From an uncultured Pelagibacteraceae bacterium (GTDB lineage: Bacteria > Pseudomonadota > Alphaproteobacteria > Pelagibacterales > Pelagibacteraceae), in assembly GCA_902598425.1 (NCBI GenBank), contig CACKBK010000002.1, positions 1-64,000 on the forward strand: a stretch of DNA of 64,000 bases, given 5' to 3'. Of the stretch, positions 38,407-46,971 are shown piece after piece. Below the pieces are notes generated by a model. The model searched no databases and was not told the DNA's origin. It saw nothing but the letters and a program-made list of their open reading frames with translations. How positions within the stretch are numbered: the first letter of the stretch is position 1; the number at the start of each line of letters is the position of its first letter. The position numbers were made by a program, and so were the translations under genes.

Positions 38407-39841
38407 GCCAAAGATTAACGAAGAGTGTGGAGTTTTTGGAATAAGCAATAATAAAGATGCCTCTACCCTAACAGCTTTGGGTTTACATGCTTTACAACAT
38501 AGAGGTCAAGAAGGTTGCGGTATTGTATCTTATGATGGTAAAAAATATCACTCTGAAAAAAGATTTGGATTAGTAGGTGATAATTTTAATAAAGAAAAAG
38601 TTTTAAGAAATTTACCAGGGGATTATGCAATTGGTCATAATCGATATAGTACTACCGGCGGAACAACATTAAGGAATATTCAGCCTTTTTTTGCTGACAC
38701 TAATACGGGTGGTATTGGTGTTTCACATAATGGAAATTTAACAAATGCTATTACCTTAAGAAAAAAATTGGTTGATGAAGGGGCGATTTTTTACACCACA
38801 TCAGATACTGAAACAATTGTACAATTAATTGCAAAATCAAAACGTTCAAAAACGATAGATAAAGTTGTGGATGCATTATTCCAAATTCAAGGTGGTTATG
38901 CGTTAGTTATGCTAACTCAAAATACATTAATTGGAGTTAGAGACCCTTTTGGAATAAGGCCTTTGGTAATTGGTAAAATAAATGACTCTTATGTTTTTGC
39001 CTCCGAAACCTGCGCCTTAGACATAATTGGTGCCAAATTTATAAGGGATGTTGATAATGGTGAGATTGTTTATATTGAGAATGGAAAATTAAATAGTATC
39101 AAACCTTTCCCTCCAAAAAAAATTAGACCTTGTGTTTTTGAGTACATTTATTTTTCTAGACCAGATAGTATTCTTAATGGTGAATGTGCATACGAATATA
39201 GAAAAAGGTTAGGCGCTGAGCTAGCCAAAGAAACCAAAATTGATGCAGACTTAGTTGTGCCAGTTCCAGACTCTGGAAATGCTGCAGCAATAGGATTTTC
39301 AAAACACACAGGTAAAAATTTTGATTTAGGTTTAATAAGAAATCATTATGTTGGTAGAACTTTTATTGAACCAGCTCAAAAAATTAGAAGTTTGGGTGTT
39401 AAATTAAAATTGAATGCAAATAAATCCTCTATAAAAAATAAAAAAATTGTTCTTGTTGATGACTCGTTAGTAAGAGGAACAACTTCTCATAAAATTGTTA
39501 AAATGCTTTATGATGCAGGTGCAAAAGAAGTTCATATGGGGATTGCTTGCCCACAAATAAGATTTCCTGATTTTTATGGAGTTGATATGCCTACTAAAAA
39601 AGAATTACTTGCTGCAAACAAGAGTGATGATGAAATATGTAAATATATAAATGCGAAGACTTTAAATTTTCTATCAATAGATGGTCTCTACAGGGCAATT
39701 GGTTTTGAGAATAGAAATATTTCATATCCTCAATTAACAGATCATTATTTTACAGGTGAATATCCAGTTAAACCTATAGATGAACTTGGAGATAATAAAG
39801 TAACACAATTATCATTATTAAGCACAGCATCAAATAATTAA
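38360..39841 (+). CDS. purF: Amidophosphoribosyltransferase
   Basis: The 493-residue protein has the N-terminal nucleophile glutaminase domain. The catalytic cysteine is in EECGVFGISN at about residue 23, so a propeptide must be removed. Other motifs are GLHALQHRGQEGCGI, IGHNRYSTTG and GVSHNGNLTNA, plus the PRTase motif IVLVDDSLVRGTT. It makes phosphoribosylamine, the first step of purine synthesis. An ATG at 38378 would shorten the propeptide, but the 38360 start has AGAG-type purines at better spacing. Confidence 0.95.
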   Translation: MKKIMKMPKTKFKNFRPKINEECGVFGISNNKDASTLTALGLHALQHRGQEGCGIVSYDGKKYHSEKRFGLVGDNFNKEKVLRNLPGDYAIGHNRYSTTGGTTLRNIQPFFADTNTGGIGVSHNGNLTNAITLRKKLVDEGAIFYTTSDTETIVQLIAKSKRSKTIDKVVDALFQIQGGYALVMLTQNTLIGVRDPFGIRPLVIGKINDSYVFASETCALDIIGAKFIRDVDNGEIVYIENGKLNSIKPFPPKKIRPCVFEYIYFSRPDSILNGECAYEYRKRLGAELAKETKIDADLVVPVPDSGNAAAIGFSKHTGKNFDLGLIRNHYVGRTFIEPAQKIRSLGVKLKLNANKSSIKNKKIVLVDDSLVRGTTSHKIVKMLYDAGAKEVHMGIACPQIRFPDFYGVDMPTKKELLAANKSDDEICKYINAKTLNFLSIDGLYRAIGFENRNISYPQLTDHYFTGEYPVKPIDELGDNKVTQLSLLSTASNN

Positions 39842-39842
39842 A

Positions 39843-40397
39843 ATGAAAAAAGTTAGTTTTACAGAAATGAAAAAAGGTACTAAAGAAGATTATCTTTTGC
39901 TGGATAAGAATGAAAAAGACTTTGCTAAAAAAACTGCTGACAGAATTTTAAAATTTTTATCTTCTTTAACCGAAACATTGGAAGGCTATCAAGTCAGTAG
40001 ACTAGAACATTCATTGCAAAGCGCAACTAGAGCATTAAATGCTGGTGAAAGCGAGGAAATGATAGTTGCTGCCCTATTACATGATATAGGTGATGAACTG
40101 GCACCAATGAACCATTCTGAATACGCAGCCTCAATTTTAAAACCTTATGTCTCTGAGAAAACACATTGGATAGTGGAAAAACATGGCGAGTTCCAAGCTT
40201 ATTACTATGCTCATCATTTAGGTGGAAATAGAAATAAAAGAGATAAGTATAAAGGTCATAAATATTTTGATGCATGTGTAAACTTTTGCGAAAAGTATGA
40301 TCAGTGTTCATTTGATCCTAATTATGAATCTTATCCTCTTGAAAAGTTCGAACCGATGGTAAGAAACATTTTTGCAAGAAAACCTTACTCTTCTTAA
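39843..40397 (+). CDS. HD-domain protein, PhnZ/TmpB-like di-iron oxygenase candidate
   Basis: The 184-residue single HD-domain protein has candidate metal ligands His56 (RLEHSLQSA), His80-Asp81 (ALLHDIGDE), His91 (PMNHSEYA), His114 (VEKHGEF) and Asp153 (KYDQ). The H56-to-H80 spacing of 24 equals that of the first ligands in the phosphonate oxygenase PhnZ. The tail SFDPNYESYPLEKFEPMVR is familiar from PhnZ/TmpB-type HD oxygenases. The PhnZ Tyr/Glu pair is not clearly conserved in place, so the substrate and even oxygenase activity are inferred. It starts 1 nt after purF, and an EamA permease gene follows 11 nt later. Confidence 0.6.
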   Translation: MKKVSFTEMKKGTKEDYLLLDKNEKDFAKKTADRILKFLSSLTETLEGYQVSRLEHSLQSATRALNAGESEEMIVAALLHDIGDELAPMNHSEYAASILKPYVSEKTHWIVEKHGEFQAYYYAHHLGGNRNKRDKYKGHKYFDACVNFCEKYDQCSFDPNYESYPLEKFEPMVRNIFARKPYSS

Positions 40398-40408
40398 CTT
40401 CTTGAATA

Positions 40409-41269
40409 ATGGTTAATTTATCTAATCAGCAGAAAGGTTCGCTGTTAGCTTTTGTTGGAGTTATGTTTATTACTCCAGATTCATTATTTATTAGACTTTC
40501 AAGTATAGATACATGGGAGCTTTTGTTTTATAGAGGTGCTATACCTTCTGTGGTTATTCTTATTGCACTTATTCTTTTTTATAAGTCAAATTTAATTAAA
40601 GTTACCTTAGCAATGGGTCTCGCTGGATTGTTTTATGCGCTTACTTTCTCCGTCACCAATATTACTTTTATTGTGTCTATACAAAATACAAATGTCGCCA
40701 ATACTCTTGTTATGATCGCAACAGCACCAATGTTGTCTGCTATATTGGCTGCAGTTTTTCTTAAAGAAAATCCTGATACGAACACTTGGATAGCAATCTT
40801 AATTACTTTCTTAGCTGTGGTTTATATTTTTTTCGACTCTTTCAAGCTAGGAAACTTTTTTGGAGATATTTTTGGTTTAATAACTGCATTAGGATTAGCT
40901 GTTGGTGCAAACATCATTAGATCTGTAAGAGATAAAGATTTAGTTCCTGCTGCGGTCTTTGGGAAGTTTCTGGTTGCTATATTTGCGTTATTTTTTGTTG
41001 ATAATTTAATACTTCAAGGAAGAGATAATATTATTGTTCCTTTAATGTGTATTATGTGTGTAGGTATACCGTTTGTATTAGTAACAATTGCGCCTAGATT
41101 TATAACTGCAGCAGAAGTAAATCTTTTTTTTCTTTTAGAGACAATCATAGGACCAATATGGGTTTGGCTTATAATTAAGGAACAGCCTAGTATAGAGACA
41201 ATCTATGGTGGCATATTAATAATAATTACCATAGCTGTGCACTCTTTTTATAAACTAAAAAAAGTTTAA
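40409..41269 (+). CDS. EamA/DMT-family permease
   Basis: The 286-residue protein has about ten TM helices and two EamA repeats. Typical segments are LLAFVGVMFITPDSLFIRLS and WELLFYRGAIPSVVILIALI, then TNVANTLVMIATAPMLSAIL and ETIIGPIWVWLIIKEQPS (the classic EamA repeat end). The substrate is unknown; the superfamily moves amino acids, amines or nucleotide-like solutes. It is 11 nt downstream of the HD-domain gene and probably cotranscribed with it. Two other EamA genes occur in this window. Confidence 0.88.
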   Translation: MVNLSNQQKGSLLAFVGVMFITPDSLFIRLSSIDTWELLFYRGAIPSVVILIALILFYKSNLIKVTLAMGLAGLFYALTFSVTNITFIVSIQNTNVANTLVMIATAPMLSAILAAVFLKENPDTNTWIAILITFLAVVYIFFDSFKLGNFFGDIFGLITALGLAVGANIIRSVRDKDLVPAAVFGKFLVAIFALFFVDNLILQGRDNIIVPLMCIMCVGIPFVLVTIAPRFITAAEVNLFFLLETIIGPIWVWLIIKEQPSIETIYGGILIIITIAVHSFYKLKKV

Positions 41270-41326
41270 ACTTGTCACAATTAGGTCTTTATTTGAGAAT
41301 AGATGACGCCTTAATAGAAAAGATTA

Positions 41327-42673
41327 ATGAATAAAATTTTAAAAAATTCCTGGGCTCTTTTTACCGGCATGGGTTTGATCATGCTAGCGCATGGATACCA
41401 AGGATCATTACTTGGGGTAAGAGCAGTTGCTGAAGAGTTCAGTCTTACTGCAACTGGATTTATGTTATCAGGATACTATATCGGTTACTTTATAGGTGCA
41501 AAAACTATACCAACTTTTATTTTACGAGTAGGACATATAAGAGTTTTTGCTGCTTTTGCTTCAATTGCATCTATTGCTATACTAATACACTCAATAATAA
41601 TTAATCCATTTAGCTGGTTTATACTAAGAATTATCACAGGTATAAGCATGGTCTCTTTATATACCATAGCCGAAAGTTGGCTTAATGATAGATCGAGTAA
41701 CAAAAATAGAGGCAGCGTTTTATCAATCTATATGGTTGTATTGTATGGATCAATGGCAGTGGGGATGTTTTTTTTAAATTTTAGTTCTCCCTTAAACTTT
41801 CAACCATTTATTTTGGTCTCTTTGTTTATGTCTTTATCATTAATACCAATATTATTAACAAAAAGAAAAGCTCCAAATTTTAAAAAAATTACTGGAATGA
41901 GTTTAAAAGAATTGTACAAGATATCTCCGTTAGGGATGGTTGGTTCATTAATTTATGGAACTACACAATCAGCTTTATTTTCTCTTCTTGCTGTATATGC
42001 AGCTTCGATGAATTTCACAATTTTTGAAATATCTATAGTAACTTTTTTATTAGCAATTTCTGGTGCTGTTGCGCAATGGCCAATTGGAAAGCTATCCGAT
42101 AATTTTGATAGACGATTAGTAATCATTTACACGACTTTTGGCGCGTCTTTTTTTGCATTTTGTTCAATTATTGCTGGAGGTCAAATGTATATGCCTGGAG
42201 ATCTTGCAACAACTAAGTATTGGTTTTACCTGTGTGTTGTTCTATTTTCTTTTTGCAGTCTTCCTATGTTTGCAATTATATTTGCACATACTAATGATTT
42301 TATTCCTAAAGAAAAATTTGTTGCCGCTGGTGCAGGATTACAATTTGCATTTGGAGTAGGTGCAATTAGTGGTCCCTTTTTGTGTTCACTTTTAATGGAT
42401 TTGGTCGGAGCAAATGGTTACTTTATATTTTTAATATTTTTTCATGCATTAATAGGTTTTTTTGCCATACACAGGATGAGGGTAAGAGATGTAAAAGAAA
42501 ATCCAGATTCACAATTTACAGCTATGCCACAATCAATCACGCCGCTTGGAATGGAATTAAATCCAATTACAGAGCATATAGATGAGCCATATTCTGAAAA
42601 AGTTCAGAAAATGCTAATAAGAAAAGGTGTTTCTTTTAAAAAAGACGAAAAAAAAGTTGAGAAAGATATTTAA
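41327..42673 (+). CDS. MFS transporter, YcaD-like
   Basis: The 448-residue protein has 12 predicted TM helices. The motifs RIITGISMVSLYTIAESWLN and SSNKNRGSVLSIYMVVLYGS resemble the YcaD-type MFS subgroup, and GKLSDNFDRRLVI is the loop 8-9 version of the GxLaDrxGrr motif. The hydrophilic C-terminal tail (about 60 residues, Lys/Glu-rich) is cytoplasmic. The substrate is unknown. It lies 57 nt after the EamA gene and could belong to the same transcript. Confidence 0.85.
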   Translation: MNKILKNSWALFTGMGLIMLAHGYQGSLLGVRAVAEEFSLTATGFMLSGYYIGYFIGAKTIPTFILRVGHIRVFAAFASIASIAILIHSIIINPFSWFILRIITGISMVSLYTIAESWLNDRSSNKNRGSVLSIYMVVLYGSMAVGMFFLNFSSPLNFQPFILVSLFMSLSLIPILLTKRKAPNFKKITGMSLKELYKISPLGMVGSLIYGTTQSALFSLLAVYAASMNFTIFEISIVTFLLAISGAVAQWPIGKLSDNFDRRLVIIYTTFGASFFAFCSIIAGGQMYMPGDLATTKYWFYLCVVLFSFCSLPMFAIIFAHTNDFIPKEKFVAAGAGLQFAFGVGAISGPFLCSLLMDLVGANGYFIFLIFFHALIGFFAIHRMRVRDVKENPDSQFTAMPQSITPLGMELNPITEHIDEPYSEKVQKMLIRKGVSFKKDEKKVEKDI

Positions 42674-42782
42674 AATTTTCATAGTCAGTAATTAAAATCT
42701 ACCAAAAGTTGTATCGACTATTTTGAACAATTTCTTACTTGTGCCAACGATAAAATTTTGCTGAAATAAGTTTTTATAAATT

Positions 42783-43514
42783 ATGCCTAGAAAAAAATCA
42801 GTCCGAAAAAAAAATGCAAGTGGTATTGCTAAAATTGCATCATTTACAGCTACTTCAATTTCAAATGCTTATAGCACTTATAAGAAGAAACAAGATCAAA
42901 GAAAGATTGAAGAAATAAAATTAAAAAAACTTGCAGAGAACAATAAAGTTATTCAAGAAAGAAAAGAATTACGTTCAAAAGAGGATCAACTCAAGAAAGA
43001 TCAAGATAAACTATATTTGAGAGAAGAGTCCATTAAAAATAAAGAGAAAGAATTAAAACTAAAAGAGGAAAAAATTAAGATTGATAATGATAAACTGATT
43101 AAAAAAGAGGAAGAGTTATCATCAATATCAAAAGATTTAAGAACAAAAGAAAAAGAACTTAAATTTAGAGAAGAAGAGCAAAATAGAAAAGATATAGATC
43201 TTAAAGTTAGAGAAGAGGAACAAAGAAACAAAGATCTAAAAGAACAAAGACGAAGAAGAAGAGAGCAAAAACTTAGAGAAATGAAAGAACTTGAGGCACA
43301 ACGTATCGAAAATCAAAAACTAAGAGAATGGGAAGAAAAGTTTGATTTAGAGCAAAAACAAAAAGAGGAAGAAGAAAGATTAAGAGATGAAAAGCTTATT
43401 AGAAGAGAACGTGAACGTGCTTTAAGATTTCAAAATAAAGATAAAAACGATTTGGAAGATGAAATATCTAAAAGATTAGAAAATTTTGAAATTAAACAAA
43501 CTAGAAAAAATTAA
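42783..43514 (+). CDS. Highly charged coiled-coil protein
   Basis: I do not recognise a family. The 243-residue protein has a basic N-terminus (PRKKSVRKKNASGIAKIASF) with a weakly hydrophobic stretch, then about 190 residues of almost pure Lys/Glu/Arg/Asp/Leu helix. Imperfect repeats such as LRSKEDQLKKDQDKLYLREE and LKFREEEQNRKDIDLKVREE predict a long coiled coil. No enzyme motif is seen. It sits between the MFS gene and the accessory island and may itself be accessory. A structural or nucleic-acid-associated role is possible but unproven. Confidence 0.6.
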   Translation: MPRKKSVRKKNASGIAKIASFTATSISNAYSTYKKKQDQRKIEEIKLKKLAENNKVIQERKELRSKEDQLKKDQDKLYLREESIKNKEKELKLKEEKIKIDNDKLIKKEEELSSISKDLRTKEKELKFREEEQNRKDIDLKVREEEQRNKDLKEQRRRRREQKLREMKELEAQRIENQKLREWEEKFDLEQKQKEEEERLRDEKLIRRERERALRFQNKDKNDLEDEISKRLENFEIKQTRKN

Positions 43515-43526
43515 AAATTACTTTAA

Positions 43527-43595
43527 GTGTCACCAATCAATTCCAAAAAGTTATGGGAGATGATTCAGGAAGCTGGTGATTATCTAAGGTGTTAG
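43527..43595 (+). pseudogene. Truncated copy of the 75-aa gene at 47202
   Basis: Read from a GTG at 43527, the frame gives MSPINSKKLWEMIQEAGDYL, then RC and a TAG. Residues 7-20 align without gaps to SKLWKIIQEAGDYL near the start of the intact gene at 47202-47429. Similarity stops abruptly after GDYL and the frame ends three codons later. This is best read as the 5' end of an ancestral gene cut off when the island arrived. Confidence 0.7.
43563..43585 (+). repeat. 23-bp direct repeat, left copy (att-like)
   Basis: These 23 bases, starting ATTCAGGAAG and ending GATTATCT, are identical to 47238-47260. The copies lie 3675 bases apart, inside the same reading frame of the remnant and intact versions of one small gene. 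The three island genes lie between them. The position is what a site-specific integration into a gene, with restoration of that gene, would leave behind. Confidence 0.75.
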
Positions 43596-43610
43596 AGGGA
43601 CAACGTTCTT

Positions 43611-43640
43611 CACACTAGCTCACACTACTTCACACTAGTT
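43611..43640 (+). repeat. Three tandem 10-bp repeats
   Basis: CACACTAGCT, CACACTACTT and CACACTAGTT follow one another without a gap. The first seven bases are identical in all copies. The array lies between the att-like repeat and the island genes. Directly repeated iterons of this length can bind recombinase accessory proteins or repressors, but nothing here shows which. Confidence 0.7.
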
Positions 43641-43726
43641 ATGCGGATAATTAAATTTTAATTGAAAATAATTCGCATTAAGATTCATCAACTTAAACAA
43701 GAAACTAGACCAGAAACTAGATCATT

Positions 43727-43739
43727 TTGAGATAAAACA
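43727..43739 (+). repeat. 13-bp direct repeat TTGAGATAAAACA, left copy
   Basis: This 13-mer recurs at 47175-47187 just ahead of the intact 75-aa gene. In both places an ACTAGATC motif precedes it (43716-43723 and 47152-47159). It sits 11 bases beyond the 3' end of the GHKL gene, so the pair brackets the island genes more tightly than the 23-bp repeat. Confidence 0.55.
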
Positions 43740-43750
43740 TTTTAAAAAAA

Positions 43751-46090
43751 TTAATTTAATGGTTTAGAATATTTTCTAATTTCTTCGTTAAGAATACTGT
43801 CTTTAAGCAATATTTTATGTACTCTATCTAAAAATATAGACTTCTCTTCATTAATTTTAAATAAAAAGTTCATTATAGTGTCCTCAATATTATTTTTATC
43901 TAGTAAGTTTCCATAATTAGAAGGATCATATCTTGAATTTAAAGTCATTCTTTTTTCTATCATTGCTTCAGTAATTACCTCTGCAAGTAATGATTTAAAG
44001 CATGATGTTTCTTGACCTGGATATTTTTCCTCTTTTTTACCTAAATATCTTCTAAGTTGCTCATGTTCACCAGCAATTTCCAGTTTATTTGGTAAATTTG
44101 GATTCCATTGATATCTTTGTTTACCATATTTTACAGGTAAAATCTGAAAATCAAATTTTGATTTATCATCATCCTCATCTTCTTTATTAAGCACATTAAC
44201 ATAAGTAGTTGCTCTCTTACCATTCAACTGAATTGTAATTTCGTTATTTGATGATAATCTTGCCCCTTCTATTGTGAGCGCGCCGATCGCATAATTTGGA
44301 CCTGCTAAATTAAATCTACATTTTCCAATAACCTTTATATGATCGCTGTTTACATCAAAAATTTGTGCAGTCATATCATCATTATTCATTTTTTCCGTAA
44401 CAACATCTGGAATTTTAGCAAAAATTTTTAACGTTCTGGATTTTTTATTTTTTACGTTATAGATTTCTCTCTCAAATTCTAAATCATTTTTAAATTTTCT
44501 GGGTTCTTTAGCTAATATATCTAATTGCAGAGATGTTCTTATTTGTCCAACTTTTTGATAAACATTTATAGTTAAATTATTTTTAGGTTTTATTCCTTCT
44601 ATTTCAAATTTAAAAAAAATTAGATTTTTTTTCTTCTTAGACTCTTTAAACTTAACTTTTTCTGTGTGTATCATTAGACACTCTTCTTCATTTTTTGGAA
44701 CAGAAATATATGCAAAGTCCAAATTTGAAGCTAAATTTTGTTTTGTTGTATAAGCATAAATATTTTTTCTTTTTCCTACATTAATCTTTTGTTTTGGGGG
44801 TATAAATTTCCATTGATTTGGCTCTATATTAATTCCTGTTAAATCTGCATCGTCTTCCTCAAATAAGTCGTCCATTAGTTTTGCGCATTCTTTTGCTAAT
44901 TCATCTAAAGTTTCTTTTGTATTTTCATTCTCTATATTCTTATTTTCTGCTGAATTTCTATCGATCAATATATATTTTTTGATAATTTCTTTAGGTATTC
45001 TAAATAGTTCTTCTACAGCTGGATGACTTCTTTTTAATCCTTCTACTCTTTTTAAATCTATAATCGGTTGTGGATTATCGACAGTCTGTGTTTTATTATT
45101 TGATTGTTTACTATCATAGTCATTTAACAAACTGGTTATCAAATTACTTTGTAAGTAACCAAAATAATATTTTCCTTCAGGCGCAATGTCATAAGTTGTG
45201 TCCAATAAGCTTTTTTCATGTACAGCTTTTTTTCCAATAACACTTATGCCCCATTGTCTAAATCTTTTATCTCCCTCGCCGCTATCTAATGGAATTTTAC
45301 TTTTATATAATTTGAAGGTTACCTTTGAGTCCTCTCCAAATTTTGCTTTATAAGAATTTATATAAAAACTTTTTTCTTCAATTAATTCACCCTCTGGTTC
45401 AATACTAGTTAATATTGAGTCTTCATTCTTAGATATAAATTTTAAAGACAAAGATTTATCTTTTTTATCAAGAATCTCGCTTAAAGCATAATGTAATGGA
45501 ATTTTTTTAACTAAATCACTTGCTCTTAAATGATACCCTGTTTTTTCTGCTGGAATTTCTAATTGAATAGCGGTACCATTTTTTCCATTTTTAATACCTA
45601 TAGTACTATAATGTTTGCTTTTAGCTTTTTCGTTTTTACAAAATGTTTCAAACTTTCTGGTTTTGTTATCTATTCTTATCTGTGAATAAACTCCATTCTT
45701 AATAGATGCAACGGTTACATTTCCTATTGAAGCTGCATCTTTAGCCCCTCTACCAGCTATTCCTCTTGAAGCTGTTCCACTTTGTTTAGCACCATAATTA
45801 CCAAAACATTTTTCCAAAGTTTCATAATCCATACCTTCTGCTTGATCTTTAACAATTAAGGTTGTTGAATTTCTTTTTCCACCTGGTGAATACTCTAACA
45901 AACATTTCCCATTCCATGTTTTCTCTTTTTTTAAATTTGCTAATCTTTCATAAGAATCATCGACGTTTGTAATAAATTCTACTATTGCTTCCCACAAAGA
46001 ACCCATTGATTCATCGCTGAGCTGCTTATAGACGCGAGTTGCTATTTTTAAATCTTTTGATGATATTGGTTTACCTGAATTAATTATCAT
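43751..46090 (-). CDS. Large GHKL (Hsp90/MutL/MORC-like) ATPase of accessory island
   Basis: The 779-residue protein has an N-terminal GHKL ATPase fold: N-box ExxxNxxD (E38, N42, D45 in WEAIVEFITNVDDSYERL), G1 box DQAEGM (82-87) and G2 box RGIAGRGAKDAAS (109-121). A transducer-like region and about 400 further residues of mixed alpha/beta structure follow, ending in a helical segment (SLLAEVITEAMIEKR). No histidine-kinase H box, HD or nuclease motif is seen. Bacterial GHKL proteins of MORC/MutL type occur in restriction-like systems, so a defence role is a reasonable inference. It overlaps the upstream gene by 4 nt. Confidence 0.75.
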   Translation of the reverse strand: MIINSGKPISSKDLKIATRVYKQLSDESMGSLWEAIVEFITNVDDSYERLANLKKEKTWNGKCLLEYSPGGKRNSTTLIVKDQAEGMDYETLEKCFGNYGAKQSGTASRGIAGRGAKDAASIGNVTVASIKNGVYSQIRIDNKTRKFETFCKNEKAKSKHYSTIGIKNGKNGTAIQLEIPAEKTGYHLRASDLVKKIPLHYALSEILDKKDKSLSLKFISKNEDSILTSIEPEGELIEEKSFYINSYKAKFGEDSKVTFKLYKSKIPLDSGEGDKRFRQWGISVIGKKAVHEKSLLDTTYDIAPEGKYYFGYLQSNLITSLLNDYDSKQSNNKTQTVDNPQPIIDLKRVEGLKRSHPAVEELFRIPKEIIKKYILIDRNSAENKNIENENTKETLDELAKECAKLMDDLFEEDDADLTGINIEPNQWKFIPPKQKINVGKRKNIYAYTTKQNLASNLDFAYISVPKNEEECLMIHTEKVKFKESKKKKNLIFFKFEIEGIKPKNNLTINVYQKVGQIRTSLQLDILAKEPRKFKNDLEFEREIYNVKNKKSRTLKIFAKIPDVVTEKMNNDDMTAQIFDVNSDHIKVIGKCRFNLAGPNYAIGALTIEGARLSSNNEITIQLNGKRATTYVNVLNKEDEDDDKSKFDFQILPVKYGKQRYQWNPNLPNKLEIAGEHEQLRRYLGKKEEKYPGQETSCFKSLLAEVITEAMIEKRMTLNSRYDPSNYGNLLDKNNIEDTIMNFLFKINEEKSIFLDRVHKILLKDSILNEEIRKYSKPLN

Positions 46091-46749
46091 AACATTTTTT
46101 TTAATTGTTTTTTAGATTTATCTAAAGCAGCCTTCCTTTTCTCTTCATTTAATAAATCTTTATGCTCATTCTCAATAAAATTTAAAAAATCGTAAACTTT
46201 TTCATCAATTTCATATGCTTTATTTTTTGTTTCATAAAATTTTTCAACTAATCTTGGTGTATTGCTAGTTAATACTTTAAGAAAATCTGCCACATCGTAA
46301 ATAGTTCTATTCTGTAAATTTTTATTACTCTTCCAAGCTTTAAAATATGCTGATCTTTTAATTGAAATTACAAAAGATTTTTCGTGTTGTTGAAAATTAC
46401 TTTTATTTTTTTTTATATCAACAAACTCTGCTAGATCTTGATTACAAAACTTTAAACCACTTTCTGTTAAAATCCACCCATCTTTATTTTGATCTTCATG
46501 TTTTCCACCGTAAACCTTATTTTCCTCTGCTAAATGTGTTAATGTTTTATAAACTGGTTCTAAATTAGGAAAATTTTTAAATTTTTTTAATTTCCAAGAA
46601 AACATATCTCTATTTATTTGAAATGCTCTATAACTAATTTCTTCAGTGTGAACTTTTGTTTTATTGCCTCCTCTTTGAAAAAGGCTTATTAATACAATTT
46701 CTTTTTTTGTTAATTTTGTATATTTTTTATCTTTTAAATTCGAAACCAT
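46087..46749 (-). CDS. Winged-helix-like island protein, partner of the GHKL ATPase
   Basis: I do not recognise a named family. The first 100 residues look like a winged helix-turn-helix: KLTKKEIVLISLFQRGGNKT, VHTEEISYRAFQINRDMFSW, PNLEPVYKTLTHLAEE and GWILTESGLKF. The second half is helical and Lys-rich, ending KSKKQLKKML. The motifs VHTEEI...FSW and GW.LTE.G recall small proteins coded beside ATPases in variable regions of other bacteria (from memory). It could recognise DNA or regulate the ATPase. Its stop overlaps the ATPase start (ATGA) and its start overlaps the 76-aa gene by 23 nt. Confidence 0.6.
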   Translation of the reverse strand: MVSNLKDKKYTKLTKKEIVLISLFQRGGNKTKVHTEEISYRAFQINRDMFSWKLKKFKNFPNLEPVYKTLTHLAEENKVYGGKHEDQNKDGWILTESGLKFCNQDLAEFVDIKKNKSNFQQHEKSFVISIKRSAYFKAWKSNKNLQNRTIYDVADFLKVLTSNTPRLVEKFYETKNKAYEIDEKVYDFLNFIENEHKDLLNEEKRKAALDKSKKQLKKML

Positions 46750-46957
46750 CTTTTTTTGTATTTTTTTTTGAATTTTTAAATTTTTCTTTTACTAATCTAA
46801 TTTCTTTATCTAGCGCCGACATCATTTGGCTAACTTCTTCATTGCTGTAAGAATAATGACTTTTATTGGATAAATTTCCTATTAATTGAATTGATTTTAT
46901 TGTTTTATTTACTCTTTGCTTAGCTAATTCCAAGAATTTGTTTTTTTTATCTTTCAT
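46727..46957 (-). CDS. Small island protein, first gene of the GHKL operon
   Basis: The 76-residue basic protein is helical: KFLELAKQRVNKTIKSIQLI, GNLSNKSHYSYSNEEVSQMM, then SALDKEIRLVKEKFKNSKKN. The IQLIGNLSN...Y.Y..EEV pattern looks conserved in unnamed small proteins (recalled, not searched). It begins the three-gene operon and overlaps the next gene by 23 nt, so all three are very likely made together. It could be an adaptor or an antitoxin-like modulator; nothing in the sequence decides this. Confidence 0.6.
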   Translation of the reverse strand: MKDKKNKFLELAKQRVNKTIKSIQLIGNLSNKSHYSYSNEEVSQMMSALDKEIRLVKEKFKNSKKNTKKDGFEFKR

Positions 46958-46971
46958 ATTTTAATATAATA

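Larger units (their letters stand above)
43515..43750. other. Left-flank gap of the island, rich in short repeats
   Basis: These 236 bases hold a truncated gene remnant (43527-43595), the left copy of a 23-bp direct repeat, three tandem 10-mers of the CACACTA type, an ATGCG...CGCAT inverted repeat (43641-43680), a doubled GAAACTAGA motif (43701-43721), and the left copy of TTGAGATAAAACA. No intact gene is visible. The mosaic of short repeats looks like an integration or recombination scar. Confidence 0.6.

Noticed and set aside
42674..42782. Gap before the coiled-coil gene examined for a tRNA or small RNA
   Set aside because: No cloverleaf, CCA end, T-loop sequence or terminator hairpin could be found.
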